From a virus, in the IMG/VR virus record IMGVR_UViG_3300009430_000253, positions 1 through 33,117 of that record: a stretch of DNA of 33,117 nucleotides, one strand, 5' to 3'. Under the pieces are notes generated by a model, which was not told where the DNA came from, made no database searches, and worked only from the letters and a program-made list of their open reading frames with translations. Shown in pieces: positions 13,987 through 21,356 of this stretch; the stretch's first letter is position 1, and every line of letters begins with the position of its first letter. A program made the translations under genes and the position numbers.

Positions 13987-15527
13987 TGGCCTGGCTCAAA
14001 AATCTGCGTCGCCGTATGTTCGGTGGCACGCCGGTCTATGACGGCACCGGCGTTGGTCGCCGTGCCCTGGCCTGGATGCCCAGCAACCCTGGTGCGGTAG
14101 CAGCCCTGTCGCTCGCCCAAGACGAACTGCGCGCCAAAAGCCGTGACCTGGTCAGGCGCAACGCTTGGGCTGCCGCCGGCATCGAAGCGTTTGTGGCCAA
14201 CGCGATCGGCACCGGCATCAAGCCGCAGAGCATGGTGCAAGACCAGACCACCCGCGAAGCCATCCACAGCTTGTGGTGGGACTGGTGCGAGCAGGCCGAT
14301 GCCGCAGGGTTGACCGATTTCTACGGTTTGCAGGCCCTGGCCACCCGCGCCATGCTCGAAGGCGGCGAGGCACTTGTACGACTGCGCTACCGCCGCACCG
14401 AAGATGGTCTGCCGGTGGCGCTGCAGATTCAGGTGCTGGAAGCGGAGCACCTGCCAACCACGATGAACCGGGATCTGCCCGGTGGCAACGTCATCCGCTC
14501 CGGCATTGAGTTCGATCGGCTGGGTCGCCGGGTGGCCTACCACCTGTACCGCTCGCACCCCAATGATGGCCTGCTGGCCCCGATGTCCAGCAGTGCCGGT
14601 GGCGGTGGCATGGACACCGTGCGTGTGGATGCCAGTGAAGTCATCCACCTGTTCCGTCCGCTGCGCCCCGGCCAGATTCGGGGCGAGCCGTGGCTCACCC
14701 GGGCGCTCGTGAAACTCAACGAGCTGGACCAGTACGACGATGCCGAGCTGGTCCGCAAGAAGACGGCGGCTATGTTCGCTGGCTTCATCACCCGCATGGC
14801 CCCGGAAGACAACCTGATGGGCGAGTCGGCGGCCGATGGCAACGGGGTGGCACTCGCGGGCATGGAGCCGGGCACGCTTCAGATCCTGGAACCCGGCGAA
14901 GACATCAAGTTCTCGGCTCCTGCCGATGTGGGATCGTCGTATGCCGAGTTCATGCGCCAGCAGTTCCGCGCGGTGGCCGCTGCCATGGGCATCACCTACG
15001 AGATGCTCACCGGGGACCTGACGCAGGTGAACTATTCATCCATCCGGGCGGGTCTGCTGGAGTTCCGCCGCCGCTGCGAAGCATTGCAGCACGGTGTGAT
15101 CGTGCACCAGTTGTGCCGGCCGATTTGGCGAGCCTGGATGGACCAGGCGGTGTTGGAAGGGGCACTGGATCTTCCCGGCTACCGCAAGGACCGCCGCACT
15201 TATCAGGCCGCCAAGTGGATCCCGCAGGGCTGGAGTTGGGTCGATCCGCAGAAGGAATTCAACGCCATGAAGCTGGCGATCCGCGCCGGCCTCATGAGCC
15301 GGTCGGAAGCCATCTCCGGCAATGGCTACGACGCCGAAGACGTGGACCGCGAGATCGCGGCGGACAACGCCCGGGCCGATGCGCTGGGCTTGGTCTTTGA
15401 CTCCGATGCCCGGCATGACCAGTTAGCCGCTGCACCGCCCATCGAAACCCCAGACGCGCAGCCCACGGATCCACAGACCAGTGACCCGGAGGCAGCGCCA
15501 CCCAATAACCAGGACCCCCAACCATGA
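13986..15527 (+). CDS. Portal protein, lambda family
   Basis: A 513-residue portal close in length to lambda gpB. Visible family marks are the LRAKSRDLVRRNAWAAAGIE region with a following NAIGTGI, a LVRLRYRRTEDG strand pair, the VIHLFRPLRPGQIRGEPWL segment, and YEMLTGDLTQVNYSSIRAG with a FRRRCE helix. Portals form the dodecameric ring at the unique vertex through which DNA enters and the tail attaches. The C-terminal ~45 residues are Pro/Asp/Gln-rich, a flexible tail. The ATG overlaps the gpW-like stop by one base, and the end overlaps the protease start by four bases, as in other lambda-like head operons. Confidence 0.93.
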   Translation: MAWLKNLRRRMFGGTPVYDGTGVGRRALAWMPSNPGAVAALSLAQDELRAKSRDLVRRNAWAAAGIEAFVANAIGTGIKPQSMVQDQTTREAIHSLWWDWCEQADAAGLTDFYGLQALATRAMLEGGEALVRLRYRRTEDGLPVALQIQVLEAEHLPTTMNRDLPGGNVIRSGIEFDRLGRRVAYHLYRSHPNDGLLAPMSSSAGGGGMDTVRVDASEVIHLFRPLRPGQIRGEPWLTRALVKLNELDQYDDAELVRKKTAAMFAGFITRMAPEDNLMGESAADGNGVALAGMEPGTLQILEPGEDIKFSAPADVGSSYAEFMRQQFRAVAAAMGITYEMLTGDLTQVNYSSIRAGLLEFRRRCEALQHGVIVHQLCRPIWRAWMDQAVLEGALDLPGYRKDRRTYQAAKWIPQGWSWVDPQKEFNAMKLAIRAGLMSRSEAISGNGYDAEDVDREIAADNARADALGLVFDSDARHDQLAAAPPIETPDAQPTDPQTSDPEAAPPNNQDPQP

Positions 15528-16762
15528 CTTACCTTGCTTCCCGCCTGTTCGGGACGCCCCTGCTGATTCATCGACCCAAGCTGGATGTGATCCTGTCGGT
15601 GGTCGGCCAGCGCATCGGCATGGCCGATGTTCCGGTCATGCCAGCCATGGACATGGCCGTGTACCAGCGGCCACCTGCAGCCGCAGCCCCCGAGGGCATT
15701 GCGGTGATCCCGATCCACGGCTCGCTGGTCAAGCGCTCGCTCGGCATGGAAGCCGCTTCGGGCCTGACCTCCTATGGCGAGATTGCCACCATGCTGGATG
15801 CGGCCTTGGCTGATCCCCAGGTCAGCGGCATCTTGCTCGACATCGACTCTCCGGGTGGCGAAGCCTCGGGCAGCTTCGAGTTGGCCCGCCGCGTGCGCGA
15901 GGTGGCTGCGGTCAAACCCGTCTGGGCGGTGGCCAACGATGCCGCGTATTCAGCGGCCTATGCGATTGCCGCCAGTGCCCAGCGCCTGTTCGTGACCGAG
16001 ACGGGTGGTGTCGGCTCCATCGGTGTCATCGCCTTGCATGTCGACCAGTCGGTCAAAGATGCCCAGGAAGGCTATCGGTTCACCGCCATCACGGCGGGCG
16101 CTCACAAGAACGACTACTCGCCACACGAGCCTTTGTCGGATGCTGCCAAGACGGAGCTGCAAGGTGAGGTGGATCGGCTTTACGCCATCTTCACCGATCA
16201 CGTGGCCGCCATGCGCGGCATGGATCTGGACGCTGTGCGCGCCACCGAGGCTGGGTTGTACTTCGGCACCAATGCCGTGGCCCAAGGGCTCGCTGATGGT
16301 GTCCAGACGCTGGACGCCACCCTTGCCGAACTCCATCGATTCATCAACGCCCGTAACCATTCGCCGTCTCAGGTGCGGGGCGTCATCCGTGCTGAGGCGG
16401 CATCCTTGAAGAAGGAAATGACCATGAACGAAGAAGAGAAAGTGATCGAGACCGTCGACACCATCAGCACCGACGAAGCCGCCGTGCTGGTGGCTGAAGC
16501 CCGCCGCGAGGTGACCCAGGCTGCCCAGGCGATTGCCGAGGTTTGTCTGCTTGCCGGTTGCCCCGACCGCGCGGCCGAGTTCATCGCCGCTGACAAGACC
16601 GAGGCCGATGTCCGGCGCGTCTTGATCGACGCCCGTGCGGCACGGTCTGAGGCCGATGACATCCGCTCGACCATCACCGTGGATGCCGGTACCCAAAACC
16701 TTGATCGCCCGGAGGCCTCACCCATTGTGGCCGCCGTGAAGAAACTCACTGCCACCGCCTGA
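15524..16762 (+). CDS. S49-family capsid protease with C-terminal scaffold region (gpC/Nu3-like)
   Basis: A 412-residue protein. Residues about 60-260 are an SppA/ClpP-fold S49 peptidase: GILLDIDSPGGEASGS oxyanion region, then the nucleophile Ser143 in AAYSAAYAIAA and Lys195 in AGAHKND as the Ser-Lys dyad. It would process scaffold and possibly portal inside the prohead, as lambda gpC does. Residues after about 295 are charged, helical and Ala-rich (from MTMNEEEKV), as expected of a scaffold, and contain an internal start described separately. Start ATG at 15524 overlaps the portal stop by four bases. Confidence 0.9.
   Translation: MTYLASRLFGTPLLIHRPKLDVILSVVGQRIGMADVPVMPAMDMAVYQRPPAAAAPEGIAVIPIHGSLVKRSLGMEAASGLTSYGEIATMLDAALADPQVSGILLDIDSPGGEASGSFELARRVREVAAVKPVWAVANDAAYSAAYAIAASAQRLFVTETGGVGSIGVIALHVDQSVKDAQEGYRFTAITAGAHKNDYSPHEPLSDAAKTELQGEVDRLYAIFTDHVAAMRGMDLDAVRATEAGLYFGTNAVAQGLADGVQTLDATLAELHRFINARNHSPSQVRGVIRAEAASLKKEMTMNEEEKVIETVDTISTDEAAVLVAEARREVTQAAQAIAEVCLLAGCPDRAAEFIAADKTEADVRRVLIDARAARSEADDIRSTITVDAGTQNLDRPEASPIVAAVKKLTATA
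16424..16762 (+). CDS. Nested in-frame scaffold candidate (Nu3-like)
   Basis: Inside the protease gene, an ATG at 16424 is preceded by GAAGGAA with a spacing of about seven bases, a far better ribosome site than expected by chance within a gene. Translation from there gives a 112-residue, acidic, Ala- and Glu-rich helical protein identical to the protease C-terminus (MNEEEKVIETVDT...). Lambda makes its scaffold Nu3 in exactly this way from the 3' end of C. A second in-frame ATG at 16418 lies closer to the purine run and is less well spaced. No separate scaffold gene exists elsewhere in the head block, which supports the reading. Expression from this site is inference. Confidence 0.6.
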   Translation: MNEEEKVIETVDTISTDEAAVLVAEARREVTQAAQAIAEVCLLAGCPDRAAEFIAADKTEADVRRVLIDARAARSEADDIRSTITVDAGTQNLDRPEASPIVAAVKKLTATA

Positions 16763-16776
16763 GAAAGGAATAGACC

Positions 16777-17154
16777 ATGACCCCCATCACCGAACAAAAC
16801 AACCTCGGCGACCTCTTGAAGTACGAAGCCCCCAACCGCTATTCGCGTGACGTCGCCACCATCGCCGCTGGCCAGAACCTGCCCTTGGGCACGGTGCTTG
16901 GCCGCAATGCCAGCGATGGCAAGCACTATGCGATCGACCCGGCCGCCACCGACGGCACTGAGGACGCCATCGGGGTGCTCGCCAACGCGATCAATGCTAC
17001 CAACGCCGACCGCAGCGACGCCATCCTGATCGCCCGCCACGCCATCGTTGCCAAGACTGCGCTGGTCTGGCCGATCGCGCTCACCGGTGCCCAGCGCACG
17101 GCTTATGAGCAGCAGCTGGCCGAGCGCGGTGTGCTGGTGCGTGACTCCGCCTGA
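16777..17154 (+). CDS. Head decoration protein, gpD-like
   Basis: A 125-residue protein in the place and of the size of lambda gpD. The N-terminal LLKYEAPNRYSRD is followed by a compact domain with ATIAAGQNLPLGTVLGR, then AIGVLANAINATNADR and AIVAKTALVWP. gpD-like proteins trimerise on the outside of the expanded capsid and brace it against DNA pressure. The ATG has AAAGGAA six bases upstream. The gene is followed by a terminator-like hairpin and then the major capsid gene. Confidence 0.88.
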   Translation: MTPITEQNNLGDLLKYEAPNRYSRDVATIAAGQNLPLGTVLGRNASDGKHYAIDPAATDGTEDAIGVLANAINATNADRSDAILIARHAIVAKTALVWPIALTGAQRTAYEQQLAERGVLVRDSA

Positions 17155-17188
17155 TCCACGTCCTAAACCTACCCGTCTTTCATCCCCG

Positions 17189-17219
17189 AACCCGCCTGGC
17201 CATCTGGCTTGCGCGGGTT
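17189..17219 (+). terminator. Hairpin between decoration and major capsid genes
   Basis: AACCCGC at 17189-17195 pairs with GCGGGTT at 17213-17219, loop of 17 bases, followed by a short T-rich stretch (TTTCGTCATTCTT). The T run is broken, so termination should be partial. The capsid ribosome site TTGGAG follows ten bases after the stem. The whole element, hairpin plus TTGGAG, closely resembles that before the lysis genes at 31839-31889. A hairpin here may set capsid mRNA level or protect its 5' end after processing. Confidence 0.55.
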
Positions 17220-17240
17220 TCGTCATTCTTGGAGCCCCGA

Positions 17241-18257
17241 ATGAACAACCCGTTTCTGAACCCCGGTTTCTCGATGGCCAGCCTCACCGCTGCCATCAAC
17301 CTCATCCCCAACCGCTACGGCCGACTGGAAGCCCTGAACCTGTTTCCGGCCAAACCTGTGCGCACCCGCCAGATCATCGTGGAGGAGTACGCCGGTCGCC
17401 TGAACCTGCTGCCCACCAAGCCACCGGGCTCGCCAGGCACCGTGGGTGAGCGGGGCAAGCGCAAGCTGCGCTCCTTCGTCATCCCCCACATCCCGCACGA
17501 CGATGTGGTGCTGCCCGAGGAAGTCCAGGGCATCCGTGCCTTCGGTTCAGAGACCGAGATGGAAGCGATCTCTGGTGTGCTGGCCCGGCACCTGGAGACC
17601 ATGCGCAACAAGCACGCCATCACGCTGGAGCACCTGCGCATGGGTGCCCTGAAAGGCGAAATCCTGGACGCCGATGGCAGCGTGATCAGCAACCTGTTCA
17701 ACGAATTCCAGATCACGCCGCAGTCGGTCAACTTCGACCTGGCCAATGCCAACAGCGAGGTCAAGGGCCACTGCTATGACCTGCTGACCAAGATCGAAGA
17801 CGCCCTGCAGGGTGAATTCATGACTGGCGTGCATGTGCTGTGCTCACCCGAATTCTTCCGGGCGCTGACCACCCATAAGGAGGTCAAGACCGCTTACACC
17901 AACTGGCAGCAAGGCGCGGTGCTGATCAACGATGTGCGTTCGGGCTTCACCTACGCCGGAGTCACCTTCGAGGAATACCGGGGCCAGGCCGCCTACCTGC
18001 AGGCCAATGGGGATCTGGGTACCCGCCGCTTCATTGCAGCCGGTGAAGCCCACGCCTTCCCGCTGGGCACGGTCGATACCTTTGGCACCTACTTTGCCCC
18101 GGCCGACTTCAACGAGACGGTCAACACGCTGGGCCAGTCGCTGTACGCCAAACAGGCGCCGCGCCAGTTCGACCGTGGCACCGACCTGCACACGCAGAGC
18201 AACCCGCTGCCCATGTGCCACCGCCCGGGTGTACTGGTGAAACTCACCTCGGCGTAA
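17241..18257 (+). CDS. Major capsid protein, gpE-like (HK97 fold)
   Basis: A 338-residue protein in the position of lambda gpE, with the family's marks: SMASLTAAINLIPNRYGRLEALNLF at the N-terminus, a RTRQIIVEEYAGRLNLLPT loop, FVIPHIPHDDVVLPEEVQGIRAFGSE, and the C-terminal FGTYFAPADFNETVNTLGQ and DLHTQSNPLPMCHRP. These proteins adopt the HK97 fold and build the shell. The ATG at 17241 is chosen because TTGGAG sits six bases upstream; an in-frame TTG at 17229 is part of that ribosome site. No prolonged N-terminal delta domain is evident, in agreement with a separate scaffold. Confidence 0.93.
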   Translation: MNNPFLNPGFSMASLTAAINLIPNRYGRLEALNLFPAKPVRTRQIIVEEYAGRLNLLPTKPPGSPGTVGERGKRKLRSFVIPHIPHDDVVLPEEVQGIRAFGSETEMEAISGVLARHLETMRNKHAITLEHLRMGALKGEILDADGSVISNLFNEFQITPQSVNFDLANANSEVKGHCYDLLTKIEDALQGEFMTGVHVLCSPEFFRALTTHKEVKTAYTNWQQGAVLINDVRSGFTYAGVTFEEYRGQAAYLQANGDLGTRRFIAAGEAHAFPLGTVDTFGTYFAPADFNETVNTLGQSLYAKQAPRQFDRGTDLHTQSNPLPMCHRPGVLVKLTSA

Positions 18258-18265
18258 ACAGGGAC

Positions 18266-18574
18266 ATGCAGCACGCCTTTGAGAGGGCGGTCTCGCGACT
18301 GTTTGCCCGGCTGGGGGTGCCCGGCACCTACCGGCTGGCCGATGGTCGTGAGATCGCTGCGCGGTTCATCGCCAAGCAGGCCGATGTCGTCGAGTCCTTC
18401 GGCGACACGCGCCTGGCACTGGCCACCAACCGCTTCGATGTGATGGTCTGCGTCGTGGCTTTGCCCCGCGAGGGCGAGCGTTTTACTGTTGCTGGCCAGA
18501 CCTACCAGGTGGTGGGTGAGCCCTTGGAGGATCGGGATCGCTTGATCTGGACGCTGACCGGAGCACCGCTGTGA
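18266..18574 (+). CDS. Head completion / head-tail joining protein (gpFII-like)
   Basis: A 102-residue protein with a mainly beta pattern: FERAVSRLFARLGVPGTYRL at the N-terminus, then GREIAARFIAKQADVVE and RFTVAGQTYQVVGEPLEDRDRLIWTL at the end. Position after the capsid gene and this fold pattern match the lambda gpFII / Gifsy-2 head-tail joining family, which closes the filled head and forms the tail attachment site. The ATG at 18266 is eight bases after the capsid stop; CAGGGAC provides a modest ribosome site. The end overlaps the next GTG by four bases. Confidence 0.75.
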   Translation: MQHAFERAVSRLFARLGVPGTYRLADGREIAARFIAKQADVVESFGDTRLALATNRFDVMVCVVALPREGERFTVAGQTYQVVGEPLEDRDRLIWTLTGAPL

Positions 18575-19233
18575 AGCTCATGGCGGCACTCACCGGCAAT
18601 CTGGACCAGATGCTGGCTGATGAAGTGCGCATCGCCGAGCAGGCGGTCACGCATTCCATCCGCGAGGCCACCGATGGGCTGAAGACCGAGCTGCGCAGCC
18701 AGATCACCAGCGCAGGCCTGGGGCAGCGCCTTGCCAACACCTGGCGCGGCGATGTCTATCCCAAGGGTCAGATGAGCATCAAGGCAGCAGGTCTGGTCTA
18801 CAGCAGGGCGCCGGTGGTGGTGGGGGCGCATGACCAGGGCGCCACCATCCGTTCCAAGGATGGGTTCTGGCTGGCGATTCCGTTACCGGCCGCTGGCAAG
18901 GGCCCGCGCGGCAAACGCATGACGCCGGGTCTGTGGGAGCGGATGCGCGGCCAGCGCCTGCGCTTCGTCTACCGCCGGGGCCAGCCCTCGCTCCTCATCG
19001 CAGAAAACCAGCGCGCCCGCCAAGGCCAACGCGGTGGCTTCTCTGTCGCCTCGCAAAAGGCTCAGGCCACAGGCCGAGGGCTCGTGACAGTCCCGATATT
19101 CCTGCTCGTACCCCAAGTGACCCTGAAGAAGAAATTCGACATCGACAGCAGCTCGCGCCGCTGGATCAGCACCCTGGCCAACCGCATCGCCAACCGTTTC
19201 GATGAAGCCAACCGAAAAGGTGGATCGTCATGA
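18571..19233 (+). CDS. DUF6441-type minor tail protein (gpZ-like position)
   Basis: A 220-residue protein beginning at a GTG that overlaps the preceding stop by four bases. Visible family marks are the AVTHSIREATDGLKTELR helix, GLGQRLANTWRGDVYP, an IRSKDGFWLAIPLP strand pair and a WISTLANRIANRF C-terminal helix. I know this pattern as DUF6441. It sits where lambda has Z, a tail-completion protein, so a role at the head-proximal end of the tail is likely but inferred. A basic linker with GKGPRGKR and RARQGQRG separates the two halves. Confidence 0.78.
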   Translation: MKLMAALTGNLDQMLADEVRIAEQAVTHSIREATDGLKTELRSQITSAGLGQRLANTWRGDVYPKGQMSIKAAGLVYSRAPVVVGAHDQGATIRSKDGFWLAIPLPAAGKGPRGKRMTPGLWERMRGQRLRFVYRRGQPSLLIAENQRARQGQRGGFSVASQKAQATGRGLVTVPIFLLVPQVTLKKKFDIDSSSRRWISTLANRIANRFDEANRKGGSS

Positions 19234-19661
19234 GCCAACGAGAAAACGCCATCGCCGCACTGTTCGCTGTGCTTGGTCAGCTGTCCCTCGGCACCACGGT
19301 CAAACGCAACGCCGCGTTACCTGAGCGCGTGTCAGATCAAGCCATGGCCATCTTGCGCGACGGCGAGATGGGCGAGCCCGAGGTGTCGCTCTCGCCGCTG
19401 ACCTACCACTGGCAGCACCAGGTAGCCATCGAACTGTTTGTCGCCGACCCAGATGCCAGCGCGCGTGATGCCCGCATGGACGGCTTGCTGGTTGAACTGG
19501 CAACCCTGATTGAAGCCGACCGGACGCTTGGTGGCGTCATCGAATACGCCGAAATCGGCCCTCCCAAGTTCGACGAACTGGCCCCCGATGGCACCGGTGG
19601 CATCAAGGCCTGCCTGCTGACTGTGGTCCTGCACTACAGCAGTTCAGGTCCCTTGCACTGA
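19230..19661 (+). CDS. Tail terminator candidate (gpU-like)
   Basis: A 143-residue protein with RENAIAALFAVLGQL at the N-terminus, a central HWQHQVAIELFVADPD strand region and a GGIKACLLTVVLHYS strand near the end. The order after the gpZ-like gene and before the tail tube, its length, and the alpha-beta pattern fit lambda gpU, which caps the tail tube and stops elongation. Similar phage proteins are sometimes mislabelled acyl-CoA transferases. The ATG overlaps the upstream stop by four bases. I have no diagnostic catalytic residue to report; identity rests on position and fold pattern. Confidence 0.68.
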   Translation: MSQRENAIAALFAVLGQLSLGTTVKRNAALPERVSDQAMAILRDGEMGEPEVSLSPLTYHWQHQVAIELFVADPDASARDARMDGLLVELATLIEADRTLGGVIEYAEIGPPKFDELAPDGTGGIKACLLTVVLHYSSSGPLH

Positions 19662-19729
19662 CGCCGCTGAACTGATCCGTCGAAGTCCATTTCGACACCC
19701 ATTCACACCCATTTTTTGAAGGAGTCATC

Positions 19730-20668
19730 ATGGCCCGTGCCTATGGCGCGAACGCCAGCCTCTTGGCCGCGTTCGAAACCACCTATGGCAGCAACCCAGT
19801 GGGCGACTACTGGAAGCTGCCTTTTGTATCGACAACACTTGGCTCCGAACAGGGGCTGATTGCCAACGACCTGATCGGCCTGGGTCGTGAGCCTAATGCG
19901 CCGATTCGAGATGTGATCAAGGTCGAAGGCGACATGGTCGTGCCTGTGGATGTGCGCAACATCGGCATGTGGCTCAAAGCCCTTCTGGGCAGTGCCACCA
20001 CCACAGGCACCGGTACGCTGACCCACACCTTCATTTCTGGCAAGTCCAGTCTGCCCAGCCTCAGTCTGGAGACGGGTCTGCCCGATATTCCGGCATGGTT
20101 TGTGGCCTCTGGCGTCATGGTCAACAGCCTGCAGGTGGGTTTTGCCCGCTCGGGTGCGGCCAATGCCACAGTCGGCCTGATCGCCCAAGGTGAGGTCAAG
20201 CAGGCTGCCACCATCGACTCCACCCCGACGACGCGCGACATCCTGCGCTTCAACCAGTTCCAGGGATCCATCAAGAAGGGCGGCACGGCGCTCGGCAACG
20301 TGGTCTCGGCTCAACTGACCTACTCGAACAACCTCGAGCGCATTGAGACCATCCGATCGGACGGAAAGATTGATGGAGCCGACCCGACAGTGGCCAGCCT
20401 CACTGGCAACTTGGAGGTGCGGTTTGCCGACACCCAGCTCATCGATGCGGCGACCAACAACACGCCGCTGGAGTTGACCTTCGCCTACACGATCGATGCG
20501 ACCAAGCGCCTGACCTTCATTGCGCATGAGGTCTACCTGCCCAAGCCCAAGGTTTCCATCTCTGGGCCGGGCGGCATTCAGGCCACCTTTGAATGGCAAG
20601 CCGCCAAGAACGTCGCAGCCAACAAGATGCTCACCGTCGAGTTGCTCAACGACGTGACCACTTATTGA
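19730..20668 (+). CDS. Tail tube protein
   Basis: A 312-residue protein with an almost wholly beta pattern and Gly/Ser/Thr-rich strands, as in long phage tail tube proteins. The N-terminus (ARAYGANASLLAAFETTYGS) and VEGDMVVPVDVRNIGMWLKALLG are typical of Phage_tail_3-type tubes. A second domain from about residue 190 (GSIKKGGTALGNVVSAQLTYS, then FADTQLIDAATNN) resembles the added C-terminal domain in these proteins. The gene has the strong ribosome site GAAGGAG five bases before the ATG, appropriate for an abundant structural protein. It is followed by the chaperone gene and tape measure gene. Confidence 0.85.
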   Translation: MARAYGANASLLAAFETTYGSNPVGDYWKLPFVSTTLGSEQGLIANDLIGLGREPNAPIRDVIKVEGDMVVPVDVRNIGMWLKALLGSATTTGTGTLTHTFISGKSSLPSLSLETGLPDIPAWFVASGVMVNSLQVGFARSGAANATVGLIAQGEVKQAATIDSTPTTRDILRFNQFQGSIKKGGTALGNVVSAQLTYSNNLERIETIRSDGKIDGADPTVASLTGNLEVRFADTQLIDAATNNTPLELTFAYTIDATKRLTFIAHEVYLPKPKVSISGPGGIQATFEWQAAKNVAANKMLTVELLNDVTTY

Positions 20669-20688
20669 TTCACTCCCAGGACACTCTC

Positions 20689-21039
20689 ATGATCAAACTC
20701 AACATTGCACGTGAACCGCATTGGATCACGCTGGCCGCAGGCGTGCGCCTGCAGGTCCGCCCTGCCACGACTGCCCTGGTGATGGCAGCGCGCCATGCCG
20801 CCTCCAAAGTGGCCGGTACCGATACCGCCGCTGCGGGCGAACGCACCGCCACGCTCATCACAGAACTGGCCAAGCTGGCGGTGCTCGCTTGGGAGGGTGT
20901 TGCCGATGACCAGGGGCAAGCCGCTGCCGTCACTCCAGACGGTGTGGCAGCCCTGATGGAGCACTGGCTTTTGGCCGATGCCTTCGAGCGCGAGTACCTG
21001 GCTGGCCTCTACGCCCTGGACTCCGAAAAAAACGTCTGA
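20689..21039 (+). CDS. Tail assembly chaperone, short form (gpG-like)
   Basis: A 116-residue protein between tail tube and tape measure, the place of lambda G. It is strand-rich at the N-terminus (KLNIAREPHWITLAAGVRLQVRP) and helical afterwards (LITELAKLAVLAWEGV, then LMEHWLLADAFEREYLAGLYALDSE). Such chaperones bind the tape measure protein and recruit tube subunits. The stop codon lies only two codons after a slippery A AAA AAC, and a longer form is predicted by frameshifting. The ATG at 20689 is chosen because the domain starts here and AGGACA precedes it; the open frame upstream lies inside the tube gene. Confidence 0.78.
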   Translation: MIKLNIAREPHWITLAAGVRLQVRPATTALVMAARHAASKVAGTDTAAAGERTATLITELAKLAVLAWEGVADDQGQAAAVTPDGVAALMEHWLLADAFEREYLAGLYALDSEKNV

Positions 21040-21338
21040 AGGCCCGCACCGCGTGGCACTTCGGTGGCGGGCCTGCTTACTGCAACGCCTGCCCCAATCC
21101 GTGCCCTGAGTGTCCCTACACCATGAACGCGCCACTGAGCCTGGAAGGCTGGCAAGCCGCCAGTGCCGTTGAGCTGTGTGCCAGCCAGTTGCGCATGGCG
21201 CAGGGCCGCGTGGTCGGGTTAGATCTCAACGCCTGGATGCTCACTTGCGAGTGCTTTGAATTGGACAAGGCCACGGCGATTGATCTTTTTCCAGCAGCAG
21301 AGGCGGGCCTCATGAGCGCATTTCATCAAGACGAATAA
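20689..21338 (+). CDS. Tail assembly chaperone, minus-1 frameshift product (gpGT-like)
   Basis: Slippage at 21027-21033 joins the gpG-like 115 residues to the minus-1 frame, which is open without a stop from 21033 to 21338 and gives a product of about 216 residues. The added 101 residues start with RLKARTAWHFGGG, then a Cys cluster C-x2-C-x3-C-x2-C (CNACPNPCPEC) that looks zinc-binding, then a helical part with a LEGWQAASAVELCAS segment and LDLNAWMLTCECFELD. This is the lambda G/GT arrangement. The downstream frame has its own ATG at 21123 but no good ribosome site, so frameshifting is the better explanation for how it is expressed. Confidence 0.75.
21027..21033 (+). promoter_or_regulatory. 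Programmed minus-1 frameshift slippery site A AAA AAC
   Basis: The zero frame reads GAA AAA AAC GTC TGA, so the heptamer A AAA AAC sits in the canonical X XXY YYZ register, six bases from the TGA at 21037-21039. A minus-1 slip lets both tRNAs re-pair and opens the downstream frame. A GC-rich stretch follows at once (GGCCCGCACC, then GGTGGCGGGCC around 21063-21073) that can form a stem and stimulate slippage. Location and register match the known signal in tail chaperone genes of long-tailed phages. Confidence 0.8.
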
Positions 21339-21356
21339 AGCGAAGACGGATTCCCC

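Noticed and set aside
21123-21338. Independent 71-residue gene starting at its own ATG
   Set aside because: No good ribosome site; the frame is open upstream to the slippery heptamer, so a frameshift extension explains it better.
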